DNA from: an uncultured Flavobacterium sp.
GTDB taxonomy: Bacteria; Bacteroidota; Bacteroidia; Flavobacteriales; Flavobacteriaceae
Assembly: GCF_946479975.1 (NCBI RefSeq)
Contig: NZ_CAMLIX010000023.1
Coordinates: 1 to 35,558, forward strand
Length of the DNA: 35,558 bases
Direction: 5' to 3'
Below are positions 26,818 to 35,558 of this stretch, piece after piece. A program made the translations under genes and the position numbers. Every line of letters begins with the position of its first letter. The stretch's first letter is position 1. The notes under the pieces are model-generated. The model had not been told where the DNA came from and did not search any database. It saw only the letters and a program-made list of their open reading frames with translations.

Positions 26818-28074
26818 ATGGAGATTAGTATTATAATAATATGTTTAATACTAGCAGCATTTTTTTCTGGAATGGAAATCGCTTTTATTTCCGCAAACAA
26901 AATTTATCTTGAAATAGAAAAGAAACAAGACGATTTTTTGTCTCGTATCTTAACCAAACTTACCGAAAATCCATCCAAATTTATTGCTGCCATGCTTATT
27001 GGTAACAATGTCGCTCTTGTGATTTACGGTTTTTTTATGGGTGATTTGATCCTAAATTGGATGACTCATTATGGTTTGTTTGTTTCTGATTGGTGGGATG
27101 TTGTCATTCAAACCCTTATTGCAACTTTTGTAGTTTTACTGACATCTGAGTTTTTTCCCAAAGTTTTTTTTCAAATTTACGCCAATTCGCTAATTAAAAT
27201 TCTGGCGCTTCCAGCTTATTTATTTTACCGATTATTTTACTACGTTTCGTCATTTTTTATTTGGATTGCTGATTTTGTATTGAGTAAGTTTTTTAAAACC
27301 GAAGGAAATCAGATTCAGTTATTTAGCAGAAGTGAACTTGGAAATTACATCACCGAACAAATGAGCACGGTAGAAGAAGATGAAGAGGTAGATTCTGAGA
27401 TTCAGATTTTTCAAAATGCATTAGAATTCTCTGGCGTAAAGGCGCGCGATATCATGACGCCGCGAACAGAAATTGTTGACGTTGATCTTTTTGATAGTGT
27501 AAATGATCTTACAGCAATGTTTATTGAAACTGGATATTCTAAAATTATTATAAGCCAGAATTCTTTAGATGATATTGTAGGTTATGTGCATTCGTTTGAT
27601 TTGTTCAAAAAACCATCGACAATAAAATCGGTTCTGATGACCGTAGAATTTGTTCCTGAAACCATTTTGATAAAAGATGTCTTGAACTTATTGATTAAAA
27701 AGCGCAAAAACGTTGCTGTTGTTTTAGATGAATACGGAGGAACTGCCGGAATTATTACCATTGAAGATATTGTAGAAGAACTTTTTGGTGAAATCGAAGA
27801 CGAACACGATCTAGACGAAGAATTGATAGAAGAAGTTATAAGTGAAGGTAAATATTTGTTTTCGACTCGATTAGATGTCGAATATTTAAATGAGACCTAT
27901 AAATTAATGATTCCAGAAGAAGATTCTTATGGAACATTAGGCGGTTTTATTGTCAATCATACTAAGGAAATCCCGCAAAAAGGAGATAAAATCGTCATTG
28001 ATAAGTATCATTTTTTTATAAAAGAAGCCTCAAATAAGAAAATAGAGCTAGTCAAATTGACAATTAAAGATTGA
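26818..28074 (+). CDS. CNNM/CorC-type transporter with CBS pair (HlyC/CorC family)
   Basis: A 418-residue inner-membrane protein with three parts. Residues about 1-190 are a DUF21/CNNM membrane domain (FFSGMEIAFISANK at 15-28; further segments near 55-75, 90-115 and 130-155). Residues about 207-325 are a CBS-domain pair starting VKARDIMTPRTEIV and including LDEYGGTAGIITIEDIVEE. Residues about 340-417 are a CorC_HlyC C-terminal domain (EEDSYGTLGGFIVN). Family members are linked to Mg2+/Co2+ efflux or homeostasis; the old name hemolysin is misleading. The related gliding protein GldE belongs to the same superfamily, but the neighbours here are not gliding genes, so I do not assign that name. 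Confidence 0.9.
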   Translation: MEISIIIICLILAAFFSGMEIAFISANKIYLEIEKKQDDFLSRILTKLTENPSKFIAAMLIGNNVALVIYGFFMGDLILNWMTHYGLFVSDWWDVVIQTLIATFVVLLTSEFFPKVFFQIYANSLIKILALPAYLFYRLFYYVSSFFIWIADFVLSKFFKTEGNQIQLFSRSELGNYITEQMSTVEEDEEVDSEIQIFQNALEFSGVKARDIMTPRTEIVDVDLFDSVNDLTAMFIETGYSKIIISQNSLDDIVGYVHSFDLFKKPSTIKSVLMTVEFVPETILIKDVLNLLIKKRKNVAVVLDEYGGTAGIITIEDIVEELFGEIEDEHDLDEELIEEVISEGKYLFSTRLDVEYLNETYKLMIPEEDSYGTLGGFIVNHTKEIPQKGDKIVIDKYHFFIKEASNKKIELVKLTIKD

Positions 28075-28122
28075 TTTTTTAAATTATTAAAAAAAAATGT
28101 GTAAAATAAAACGCTAGTTGTA

Positions 28123-28151
28123 TTGTTATTAACTAGATAATTGTATTTTCG
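28123..28151 (+). promoter_or_regulatory. Candidate promoter of the PpiD-like gene
   Basis: TTG (28123-28125) and TATTTTCG (28144-28151) are 18 bases apart, close to the flavobacterial TTG-N17-23-TAnnTTTG layout with one mismatch in the -7 box. The start codon follows 30 bases later. Confidence 0.45.
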
Positions 28152-28181
28152 CAAACTGAATATAAAATTAACTATAATAAA

Positions 28182-30278
28182 ATGGCAGTTTTAGCAAAAA
28201 TTAGACAGCGTTCCGCTTTATTGATAGGTGTTATTGCACTTGCATTATTTGCATTTATAATACAAGATCTAATCGGTAAAGGAACATTTAGTCAAAGTTC
28301 AAAAGATGTAGGAAGCATCGACGGAAAAGATATTTCATTTGAAGACTTTAGAATTAAAGTTAGTAATGTTGAAAAAAGTGGGCAGGGTATTTCTTCCACT
28401 GAAGCTGCAAACAGAGTTTGGGATCAAGAAGTTTCAATCGCTTTATTGTCAACTCAATTTGAAAAATTAGGATTAAGAGTAGGTCAAAAACACTTACTTG
28501 AAGTTTTAAAATCAGATCCAAATATTGGTAAAAACCCAATGTTTTTAAACGCAGCTGGAATGTTTGACGAAGTTAAATTTAAAGATTACTTCAACGCAAA
28601 TCCAGAAGCAAAACAATATATTACAGAGAAAGAGAAAGATGCAGAATTAAATGCAAAATTTCAAATCTATAATACTTTAATTAAGTCAGCACTTTACACA
28701 ACTGCTAGTGAAGGAAAATTAAAGTACGAAATGGAAGCAAACAAAGTAAGCTTTGCTTATGTTGCAGCTCCTTATTCTTCTATCAAAGACAGTGAGGTAA
28801 AAATCTCTGATTCTGATATTGTGGATTATATGAAGAAAAACGAGAAAAAATTTAAAGCAGATGCAACTCGTGAAATTCAATACGTATTAGTAGAAGACAA
28901 AGCTTCTAAAGAAGATGAGGCTGAAATTAAAGCTAAATTAACTTCATTATTATCAGGAAGTGTTGTTTACAACGCAAAAACTGGTAAAAACGATACATTA
29001 CCTGGGTTTAGAAACGCAACAAACATTGCAGAATTTGTAAATTCAAATTCTGATGTTCCTTATGATTCAACTTATGTTGCTAAAAATAACCTTCCGGCTG
29101 TAGATGCTGATAAATTATTCAGCTTACCTGCTGGGGCAATTTACGGACCATATGTTTACGGAAGATATTATGCTATCTCTAAATCTTTAGGATTTAAAGC
29201 TGGTGTTAATGCAAAAGCAAGTCATATCTTAATTGGTTACGAAGGGTCTCAAACTCCAAACCAAAAAGAAAAAAGAACTAAAGAAGATGCAAAAGCTAAA
29301 GCTGAAGAAATTTTAGCTCAAGTTCAAGCTAATCCAGATAGTTTTATGATGTTGGCTTTTACAAGTTCTGATGATTCATCTGCACAACAAGGTGGTGATT
29401 TAGGATATTTTGGTCAAGGTCAAATGGTAAAACCATTTAATGATTTTGTATTCAATAACGGAATTGGAAAAGTTGGTTTAGTAGAAACTCCTTTTGGATT
29501 TCACGTAATCAAAATTACAGATAAACAAGACGGAATTCGTTTAGCTACAATTGCTCAAAAAATTGAGCCTTCTGAAGCTACTTCTGATAAAGTATTTACT
29601 TTAGCTACTAAATTTGAAATGGAAGCTGAAAAAGATTTCAACGGTGCTGCTAAACAATTAGGTTTAAAAGTTGCTCCAGTTGTAAATGCTAAAGCTATGG
29701 ATGAAGCATTTGGTCCATTAGGAAATCAACGTAACATTGTAAGATGGGCTTTTGATAAAGAAACTGGAAAAGGTGATGTTAAACGTTTTGAAATTGCAAA
29801 CATCGGACACGTTATTGCACAATACAAAGGAGAAAACGAATCAGGTTTAGTTTCTGTAGATATGGCAAGACCGTATGTTGAGCCAATCTTGAAAAACAAG
29901 AAAAAGGCAGAACTTTTGAAAGCTAAAATGACAGGTTCAAGCCTTGAAGCTGTTGCTAAATCTGCTGGAGCTGCGGTTCAACAAGCAGCAGATGTAACTC
30001 TAGATAATCCAGTTTTACCTGGAGGTGTAGGACAAGAGCCAAGAGTTGTAGGGAATGCATTTGCTTTAACGGCTAACAAAATCTCTGCTCCAATTGAAGG
30101 AAATACAGGTGTTTATGTTGTAAAAAACATTAAAACGGTTAAAGCTCCTGCAATCGCAAATCACGCATCTTATGTAGAGAAAGTAAAAGCTCAAAGTGCA
30201 AATGATGCAAGCAGAGTATTACCAGCATTGAAAAACAATGCAAAAATTGAAGACAACAGATTACAGTTCAACTATTAA
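28182..30278 (+). CDS. PpiD-like peptidyl-prolyl isomerase / periplasmic folding chaperone
   Basis: A 698-residue protein anchored by one N-terminal membrane helix (about 12-30, ALLIGVIALALFAFIIQDLI). The following SurA_N-like region (about 40-200) has the EVSIALLSTQFEKLGL type of helices. A single parvulin rotamase domain lies at about 343-450: ASHILIGYEGS, then a long charged helix, FTSSDDSSAQQGGDLGYFG (about 392-410), and VETPFGFHVIKITD. A long C-terminal region of unknown fold follows. The layout matches PpiD, which helps newly exported proteins at the Sec translocon. It ends in a strong terminator. No signs of truncation. Confidence 0.92.
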   Translation: MAVLAKIRQRSALLIGVIALALFAFIIQDLIGKGTFSQSSKDVGSIDGKDISFEDFRIKVSNVEKSGQGISSTEAANRVWDQEVSIALLSTQFEKLGLRVGQKHLLEVLKSDPNIGKNPMFLNAAGMFDEVKFKDYFNANPEAKQYITEKEKDAELNAKFQIYNTLIKSALYTTASEGKLKYEMEANKVSFAYVAAPYSSIKDSEVKISDSDIVDYMKKNEKKFKADATREIQYVLVEDKASKEDEAEIKAKLTSLLSGSVVYNAKTGKNDTLPGFRNATNIAEFVNSNSDVPYDSTYVAKNNLPAVDADKLFSLPAGAIYGPYVYGRYYAISKSLGFKAGVNAKASHILIGYEGSQTPNQKEKRTKEDAKAKAEEILAQVQANPDSFMMLAFTSSDDSSAQQGGDLGYFGQGQMVKPFNDFVFNNGIGKVGLVETPFGFHVIKITDKQDGIRLATIAQKIEPSEATSDKVFTLATKFEMEAEKDFNGAAKQLGLKVAPVVNAKAMDEAFGPLGNQRNIVRWAFDKETGKGDVKRFEIANIGHVIAQYKGENESGLVSVDMARPYVEPILKNKKKAELLKAKMTGSSLEAVAKSAGAAVQQAADVTLDNPVLPGGVGQEPRVVGNAFALTANKISAPIEGNTGVYVVKNIKTVKAPAIANHASYVEKVKAQSANDASRVLPALKNNAKIEDNRLQFNY

Positions 30279-30300
30279 GAATTAGTAATTCATTTTATAC

Positions 30301-30338
30301 AAGGAACCCGAAGCATTTTGCTTCGGGTTCCTTTTTTT
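30301..30338 (+). terminator. Strong intrinsic terminator after the PpiD-like gene
   Basis: A 14-base-pair perfect stem (30301-30314 with 30320-30333) containing GGAACCCGAAGC is followed by T residues through 30338. The loop is ATTTT. Confidence 0.93.
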
Positions 30339-30543
30339 ATTAAAAATATGTAATTTCATTTTGTACTATTTTGTAGTTAATTTTCTGATAGTCTGTAGGA
30401 AAAGTAGAGATTTAATCTAAAAAATTTGTGATATTCAAATTATTAGAGTTAATTTGCTCGTTTTATTCGTTAAACGGTATTTTTTCAGTGTAAAAAGTCG
30501 ACGAAATGCACCACTAACAAATCACTTAATAATCAGACATTTA

Positions 30544-30987
30544 ATGTTTACTACTTTTAAATTTTTTAAAAAGAAACCAAGAGTCTACACAAAGATAGAG
30601 AGTCATATTTTTGGGATTATTACTGAGCTTTTAAAAGTGAGCAGTACCGAGATCAACGTTGATGAATTGGGCGGAAAGTATTATTTGAGCAACGATGAAC
30701 AGCATTTTAAAGTTACAATTTTAAGTAACGATTACGTGATACGATTAACCAATACACGCGATTCTGTAGCAGAGAAATACGATAAAGTCTTTGTTGAAGA
30801 TGTATTGAGAGCCGTTAAAGAAGAAAAACACCGCAGAATGGAATTGGTGTATGATTCGATCACGAGCAGCATCGAAAAAATGGCTGAACGTCTGCATAAT
30901 ACATTGATAGAATCAAACGAACAAGACCCAAATGTGCGTCGTTTAGATATAAAACCTGCCAAAAAGAAACGAATTAATAACTTCTAA
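30544..30987 (+). CDS. Conserved-looking hypothetical protein, 147 residues
   Basis: An ATG at 30544 gives a 147-residue soluble protein beginning MFTTFKFFKKKP. The reading frame extends upstream to an ATG at 30454, but those 30 residues (VKRYFFSVKSRRNAPL) are low in conserved character and would need a start inside the leader. The protein has a mixed alpha/beta first half (INVDELGGKYYLSN, HFKVTILSNDYVIRLTN) and a long charged helix (about 80-125, RMELVYDSITSSIEKMAERL), ending in a very basic tail (KPAKKKRINNF). No signal peptide or membrane segment. I do not recognise the family. It converges with the GHMP kinase gene at 21 bases without a visible terminator. Confidence 0.7.
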   Translation: MFTTFKFFKKKPRVYTKIESHIFGIITELLKVSSTEINVDELGGKYYLSNDEQHFKVTILSNDYVIRLTNTRDSVAEKYDKVFVEDVLRAVKEEKHRRMELVYDSITSSIEKMAERLHNTLIESNEQDPNVRRLDIKPAKKKRINNF

Positions 30988-31008
30988 TAATTCGGTTTAA
31001 TCACTATT

Positions 31009-31920
31009 TTATTGTAAAATCATTTCTTGATAGCTCAAGATCGTTTCATATCCTTTTTTGGCAAAATATTCTTTTGGATTTTCATTTGAAACTGCCATCA
31101 CAAAATCACCACCCCAAGCACCGAGACTTTTAATTACACCATTAAAATCTGGAAAAACGGCTTCTTTTATAGTCTGCATTTCTAAGATATTGCTTAAATG
31201 AATTTCGTGTCTCTGAACTGCTGAAGCAAATTCTTTTAATGTTTTCGCATTTAAAATAGCGTGTGTAATTTTATCATTTTCGGCAACGCTTTGTCCTAAA
31301 TGATTATTTTTATGATTGTTGTATGCGTAAATTGCAGATTTACTATTTTGTTTTTTATTTAAATAAACAAAGTAAATATGATCCTTAAAGTCTGGATTAA
31401 ATTCAACTTGTTCTACAGCATTATCTTTTATGCGATATAAAACTGGAGTATCATTTTGTGCGCAAGCAATATCGTAACCACTTCCTCCAAAACTATTATT
31501 TAATAACGTAAACGCATTAACCTCTGCCCATTGCGCAATATTATTGATCAGCGTAGAAGAGGTTCCTAATCCCCAATTTCTTGGAAAACTCAAATGAGTG
31601 CTTACTTTGTAACCTTTAGAATTGTCAATAAATTTTGGATTAAGAAGATAAGCTTCGTGCAGAATATTAATCAAAGTCGATTTTACAGTATCAACTTGTG
31701 AGTCGGAGCCTTTTTTAACTTCATCAAAAGAAAAAGTTTCTTGGAACCATAAATGTTCATCAGAATCATAGCTTTTCCAATCAATTTGGTTGTTTTCAAG
31801 GTCTTCAATAACTAAATCTTGTCCGAATTTTGTTGGTAAAGCAAAAGCTTCTGCTCCGTCTAAAACGAGATATTCTCCGGCAATAAAAAGTTTTCCGTTA
31901 CTGTAAAAGGTTGTTGACAT
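31009..31920 (-). CDS. GYDIA-type GHMP kinase, probable mevalonate-pathway kinase
   Basis: A 303-residue GHMP-superfamily kinase. The N-terminus GKLFIAGEYLVLDG (9-22) is the substrate-side motif. The ATP-binding glycine-rich loop is PRNWGLGTSSTLIN (113-126). FGGSGYDIACAQ (144-155) gives the GYDIA motif after which this Bacteroidota family is named, with Asp150 as a catalytic candidate. It is adjacent to and co-directional with the HMG-CoA reductase gene (68 bases away), strongly suggesting that it phosphorylates mevalonate or phosphomevalonate in isoprenoid synthesis. Which of the two steps it performs is not certain from the sequence. Confidence 0.88.
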   Translation of the reverse strand: MSTTFYSNGKLFIAGEYLVLDGAEAFALPTKFGQDLVIEDLENNQIDWKSYDSDEHLWFQETFSFDEVKKGSDSQVDTVKSTLINILHEAYLLNPKFIDNSKGYKVSTHLSFPRNWGLGTSSTLINNIAQWAEVNAFTLLNNSFGGSGYDIACAQNDTPVLYRIKDNAVEQVEFNPDFKDHIYFVYLNKKQNSKSAIYAYNNHKNNHLGQSVAENDKITHAILNAKTLKEFASAVQRHEIHLSNILEMQTIKEAVFPDFNGVIKSLGAWGGDFVMAVSNENPKEYFAKKGYETILSYQEMILQ

Positions 31921-31941
31921 ACTTGTCTTTATATATTATTC

Positions 31942-31972
31942 AAATTCCAAACCCAATTGGAATTTGGAATTT
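31942..31972. repeat. Inverted repeat 'AAATTCCAAA/TTTGGAATTT'
   Basis: Two perfect 10-base arms (31942-31951 and 31963-31972) enclose 11 bases that include CCAATTGG. It lies in the 68-base gap between the HMG-CoA reductase and GHMP kinase genes. Confidence 0.8.
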
Positions 31973-31988
31973 AAATATTGAATTTTTA

Positions 31989-33308
31989 TTAATTTTGTTT
32001 TCTTAAGTTTTCAATAAAGTCTACCACAGCGCTGTGAGAAACGGCTGTTTTTTTAAAATGCATCTTAATTAAACGACGCTCTTCGTCTGTAGCTTCAAAT
32101 TGATTGATGATGTTGTTTAGGTGCATTTTCATATGTCCTTCTTGAATTCCGGTAGTGGTTAGCGAACGTAAAGCAGCAAAATTTTGCGCTAAACCTGCAA
32201 CTGCAACAATTTCCATTAATTCTTGAGCAGATGGCTTTTCTAAAATGTCTAAACATAATTTTACTAGAGGATGCAAAGAGGTTAAACCTCCAACTGTTCC
32301 TAAAGCTAGTGGAATTTCAAGCCAAAAAGTAAAAATTCCGTTTTCGATTTTCGCGTGTGATAAACTTGCATATTGGCCATTTTTTGAAGCGTAAGCGTGA
32401 ACGCCAGCCTCTACAGCTCTAAAATCGTTTCCTGTTGCTAGAACAACGGCGTCAACACCATTCATTATGCCTTTATTATGTGTAACCGCTCTAAAAGGCT
32501 CTACTTCGGCAATTTGAACAGCTTGTACAAAACGCTCGGCAAAATCTTGAGGATTTGTAATATGTTTTTCAGTCAGTTTTTCGATTGGGCACGAAACTTC
32601 GGCTCTAACCAGGCAATTTGGAACATAATTAGATAAAATGCTCATGATGACTTCTAACTTTTCATCATTTTCGCATAAAGCAGCTTTTTGAGCTTCTTCT
32701 TTTAATGTCGAGGCAAATTGTTCTAAACATGAATTTATGAAATTGGCTCCCATACTGTCTTTCGTTTCAAAAGTAGCATGAAGCTGATAGTAATTTTCTA
32801 AAAGACTTCTTTTGTCCTTTAATCTTACATCCAAAATACCGCCGCCACGTTGCTGCATGTTTTTGGTAATATTTTGTGTTTCTGAGAAGAATTTCGGTTT
32901 TATTTCGTCAAAAAAACTTTTTAATTTTTCGGCATCACCATTATAAGTAAAATGAACTTGTCCAATTTTCTCTGTATTGATGATCGTTGTTTTAAAACCA
33001 CCTCTTGTAGACCAGTATTTTGCCGCTTTTGATGCTGCGGCGACTACTGAGCTCTCTTCAATAGCCATCGGAATGGTTTTGTATTTTCCGTTGATTAAAA
33101 AGTTGGGAGCGACTCCAAGTGGGATATAGAGGTTTGTAATGGTGTTTTCGATAAACTCGTCATGCAATTGCTGAAGCTTTTCATCTGAATTCCAGTAATT
33201 TCTTATAATATTTTGTGCCTCATCAGGGTTAGAAAAATATTCATTTGCAATCCAGTTGATTTTTTCTTTTTTGGATAATTTAGAAAATCCGGCAACAGCG
33301 TTGTTCAT
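31989..33308 (-). CDS. Hydroxymethylglutaryl-CoA reductase, class II
   Basis: A 439-residue cytoplasmic reductase converting HMG-CoA to mevalonate. Class II length and lack of membrane region fit the bacterial type. Catalytic residues align with the Pseudomonas mevalonii enzyme: Glu in AIEESSVVAAASKAAKY (Glu84 or 85; E83 there), Lys279 in THNKGIMNGVD (K267), Asp295 in ATGNDFRAVEAG (D283) and His392 in GHMKMH (H381). The NAD(P)-binding region includes GGGILDVRLKD (155-165). In flavobacteria such enzymes serve biosynthesis even though the class is often labelled degradative. It is followed by the GYDIA kinase gene, the next step of the same pathway. Confidence 0.95.
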   Translation of the reverse strand: MNNAVAGFSKLSKKEKINWIANEYFSNPDEAQNIIRNYWNSDEKLQQLHDEFIENTITNLYIPLGVAPNFLINGKYKTIPMAIEESSVVAAASKAAKYWSTRGGFKTTIINTEKIGQVHFTYNGDAEKLKSFFDEIKPKFFSETQNITKNMQQRGGGILDVRLKDKRSLLENYYQLHATFETKDSMGANFINSCLEQFASTLKEEAQKAALCENDEKLEVIMSILSNYVPNCLVRAEVSCPIEKLTEKHITNPQDFAERFVQAVQIAEVEPFRAVTHNKGIMNGVDAVVLATGNDFRAVEAGVHAYASKNGQYASLSHAKIENGIFTFWLEIPLALGTVGGLTSLHPLVKLCLDILEKPSAQELMEIVAVAGLAQNFAALRSLTTTGIQEGHMKMHLNNIINQFEATDEERRLIKMHFKKTAVSHSAVVDFIENLRKQN

Positions 33309-33337
33309 TCTCAGTATATTAAATAATAATGTTGCTG

Positions 33338-33345
33338 CAAATATA
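33338..33345 (-). promoter_or_regulatory. Candidate -7 box of the HMG-CoA reductase gene
   Basis: On the minus strand TATATTTG exactly fits TAnnTTTG and lies 29 bases before the start codon at 33308. No TTTG at the right spacing precedes it, so the -33 element is weak. Confidence 0.5.
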
Positions 33346-33490
33346 CCATTTTAAGAGATTTGTTTAAAATGTATTTCAAAAATGAAAAACCCGCAATCGT
33401 TATTTTTTTTAACATTTAACACTTAAAATGTGTATTATGTTTATTTTTTTTACTAAAATTGGGCTCTTTTTTATATTTAAATTAATTGTA

Positions 33491-35558
33491 ATGAATACAA
33501 GTAAAATTACTGTAATACTTCTATTTCTAGTTGCAACCGTTTTTGGTCAACAAAAAATCACTATCGAAAATATTTACGGCGGCGCATTTCGAGCAAAAGG
33601 AATGGATGAACTGCAGTCTTTGAAAAATACAGACCAATATACTGTATTGAATGTCGATAAAGCGAGTAGAAGCATGCAGATCGATTTATATGATTTTGCA
33701 ACTTTAAAAAAAGTTTCTAATTTAATTGATACTAAAGATCACGCAGCATTAGCTGAAGGAATTGACAGTTATACTTTTGATGCTTCTGAAAAGAAAATTT
33801 TAATTGCCTGCAACACCAATCAAATTTTCCGTCACTCGTTTACTGCAGATTATTATTTATATGATATTGCTTCAAAATCGCTGACAAAACTTTTTGATTT
33901 TCAAATTCAAGAGCCGACTTTTTCTCCTGATGGATCAAAAATCGCTTACGCAAAAGAAAATAACTTATATGTATACGATGTAGCTTCAAAAAAATCTACT
34001 CCAATTACAACAGATGGTAAAAAGAATGCTGTAATTAATGGTATTACGGATTGGGTTTATGAAGAAGAATTTGCTTTTGTTCGTGCTTTTGACTGGAGCA
34101 AAGACAGTAAAAAAGTAGCTTATATTCGTTTTGACGAAAGCCAGGTGCCTGAATTCTCCATGTCAATGTTTCATAAAGATTTGTATCCAACAATCGAGAC
34201 TTTTAAATATCCAAAAGCAGGAGAAAAAAACTCAGAAGTTTCATTGCGTATATATAATGTAGCGGCAAGTTCAACTAAAAAGGTTGATTTAGGAAAATAC
34301 AATGATTTTTACATTGCGAGAATGCAATGGACAAATGATGCAAACGTACTTTCGGCTCAAGTTTTAAATCGCCACCAAGACAACCTTGATCTTTTATTTA
34401 TTGACGGATCTACTGCTACTGCAAAAGTGGTGTTGAATGAAAAAGACAAAGCGTATGTAGATATTACAGATAACTTGACTTTCTTAAAAGATAACAGTTT
34501 TATCTGGACAAGCGAAAAAGACGGTTTCAATCATATTTATTTATATGATAAAACAGGAAAGCTTAAAAATCAAGTGACAAAAGGAAACTGGGAAGTAACT
34601 TCATACTACGGTTTCGACGAAAAAACAAAAACTATTTTCTATCAATCTACAGAAAATGGTTCAATCAATAGAGATTTGTACAGAATCTCATTAGACGGAA
34701 AAAATAAATTACGTTTATCTAAAAAAGTGGGAACAAGCGCTGCAACTTTTAGTCCGAACTTCCAATATTTTATTACAACTTTCTCAAGTAATTTAGTGCC
34801 TACGACTTATACTTTAAATGAGTCAAAAACAGGAAAAGAAATTCAGGTTATCGAAAACAATCAAGCGCTTTCAGATAAATTGAAAGGTTATAATTTGCCA
34901 GCAAAAGAATTCTTTGTTTTAAAAACAGCGAAAGGAAACGAATTAAACGCTTGGATCTTAAAACCAAAAGATTTTGATCCTTCAAAAAAATATCCTGTTT
35001 TCATGTACCAATATTCTGGGCCAGGATCACAGCAGGTAAACAATGACTGGAACAATTCAGACGATTACTGGTTTTTATCTCTTACGCAACAAGGTTATAT
35101 TGTAGCTTGCGTTGACGGAAGAGGAACAGGTTATAAAGGAGCAGATTTCAAAAAAGTGACTCAAAAAGAATTAGGAAAATATGAAGTAGAAGATCAAATT
35201 GATGCTGCCAAAGTTATTGGTTCTTATGCGTATGTTGATCCTGCAAGAATCGGAATTTTCGGATGGAGTTATGGAGGATTTATGGCTTCGAACTGTATTT
35301 TCCAAGGAAATGATGTTTTCAAAATGGCAATTGCCGTAGCTCCTGTAACAAACTGGAGATTCTATGACAGCGTTTACACAGAAAGATACATGCAGACTCC
35401 GCAAGAAAATGCAAGCGGATATGATCAAAATTCACCAATTAATCATGTTGATAAATTAAAAGGTAAATTTTTATTGATTCACGGTTCTGGTGACGATAAC
35501 GTTCATGTTCAGAATTCTATGCAAATGATGGAAGCTTTAATTCAAGCGAACAAACAAT
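33491..35558 (+). CDS. Dipeptidyl peptidase IV, S9B family (runs off right edge)
   Basis: The first 689 residues of an exported serine peptidase that removes X-Pro or X-Ala dipeptides. The signal peptide is MNTSKITVILLFLVATVFGQ; in-frame ATGs at 33428 and 33437 would give a longer, less convincing start. The beta-propeller domain (about 35-480) contains DWVYEEEF, whose Glu192/Glu193 correspond to the double Glu of human DPP4 that binds the free N-terminus. The alpha/beta hydrolase part has GWSYGG (nucleophile Ser593) and GSGDDNVH (Asp668). The catalytic His lies beyond the window. It is most likely periplasmic or outer-membrane associated. Confidence 0.95.
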   Translation, partial: MNTSKITVILLFLVATVFGQQKITIENIYGGAFRAKGMDELQSLKNTDQYTVLNVDKASRSMQIDLYDFATLKKVSNLIDTKDHAALAEGIDSYTFDASEKKILIACNTNQIFRHSFTADYYLYDIASKSLTKLFDFQIQEPTFSPDGSKIAYAKENNLYVYDVASKKSTPITTDGKKNAVINGITDWVYEEEFAFVRAFDWSKDSKKVAYIRFDESQVPEFSMSMFHKDLYPTIETFKYPKAGEKNSEVSLRIYNVAASSTKKVDLGKYNDFYIARMQWTNDANVLSAQVLNRHQDNLDLLFIDGSTATAKVVLNEKDKAYVDITDNLTFLKDNSFIWTSEKDGFNHIYLYDKTGKLKNQVTKGNWEVTSYYGFDEKTKTIFYQSTENGSINRDLYRISLDGKNKLRLSKKVGTSAATFSPNFQYFITTFSSNLVPTTYTLNESKTGKEIQVIENNQALSDKLKGYNLPAKEFFVLKTAKGNELNAWILKPKDFDPSKKYPVFMYQYSGPGSQQVNNDWNNSDDYWFLSLTQQGYIVACVDGRGTGYKGADFKKVTQKELGKYEVEDQIDAAKVIGSYAYVDPARIGIFGWSYGGFMASNCIFQGNDVFKMAIAVAPVTNWRFYDSVYTERYMQTPQENASGYDQNSPINHVDKLKGKFLLIHGSGDDNVHVQNSMQMMEALIQANKQ

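Noticed and set aside
26818..28074. Gliding motility protein GldE
   Set aside because: The CNNM/CBS/CorC layout is shared with GldE, but no gliding gene such as gldD is adjacent, so the specific name is not supported.

Overview
The window comes from a Flavobacterium-type member of the Bacteroidota, close in style to F. johnsoniae. The evidence is the low GC content, a SusC/SusD pair, a type IX secretion C-terminal sorting domain, flavobacterial promoter boxes of the TAnnTTTG type, a GYDIA-type GHMP kinase next to a class II HMG-CoA reductase, and many palindromic intergenic repeats. No phage, plasmid, CRISPR array or insertion-sequence gene is visible.

Layout. Positions 1-1038 (minus strand) hold the start of an HI0933-type flavoprotein and a glycerophosphodiester phosphodiesterase. 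Positions 1277-21741 form a starch/maltodextrin utilisation locus. Its minus-strand arm is, in transcription order, LacI regulator, MFS sugar transporter, beta-phosphoglucomutase, GH65 phosphorylase, GH97 alpha-glucosidase (SusB-like), GH13 neopullulanase/cyclomaltodextrinase (SusA-like) and a GH13 lipoprotein. Its divergent plus-strand arm is SusC-like receptor, SusD-like lipoprotein, SusE-like lipoprotein and a 957-residue GH13 amylase carrying a type IX sorting domain. Positions 21846-23574 hold a small membrane protein and an MHS-type MFS transporter. A tRNA-Phe follows at 23873-23948.

Positions 24052-30987 (plus strand) are an envelope and housekeeping cluster: coaX, an outer-membrane barrel protein, LptC, a small membrane protein, a CNNM/CorC-type protein, a PpiD-like chaperone and a small unknown protein. 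Positions 31009-33308 (minus strand) carry two mevalonate-pathway genes. From 33491 a dipeptidyl peptidase IV runs off the right edge.

Working model for the sugar locus. The secreted amylase cuts starch at the cell surface. SusD/SusE bind the products and SusC imports oligosaccharides into the periplasm. There SusA-like, SusB-like and lipoprotein GH13 enzymes trim them to maltose and glucose. The MFS permease imports maltose, GH65 splits it by phosphorolysis into glucose and beta-glucose-1-phosphate, and PgmB converts the latter to glucose-6-phosphate. The LacI protein is the likely switch, in place of SusR of the Bacteroides locus.

The most unusual non-coding signal is a set of about eight different families of long inverted repeats packed into the gaps between genes, especially around the minus-strand GH genes. 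Three stand side by side in one 238-base gap, and one copy is a solo half-element.
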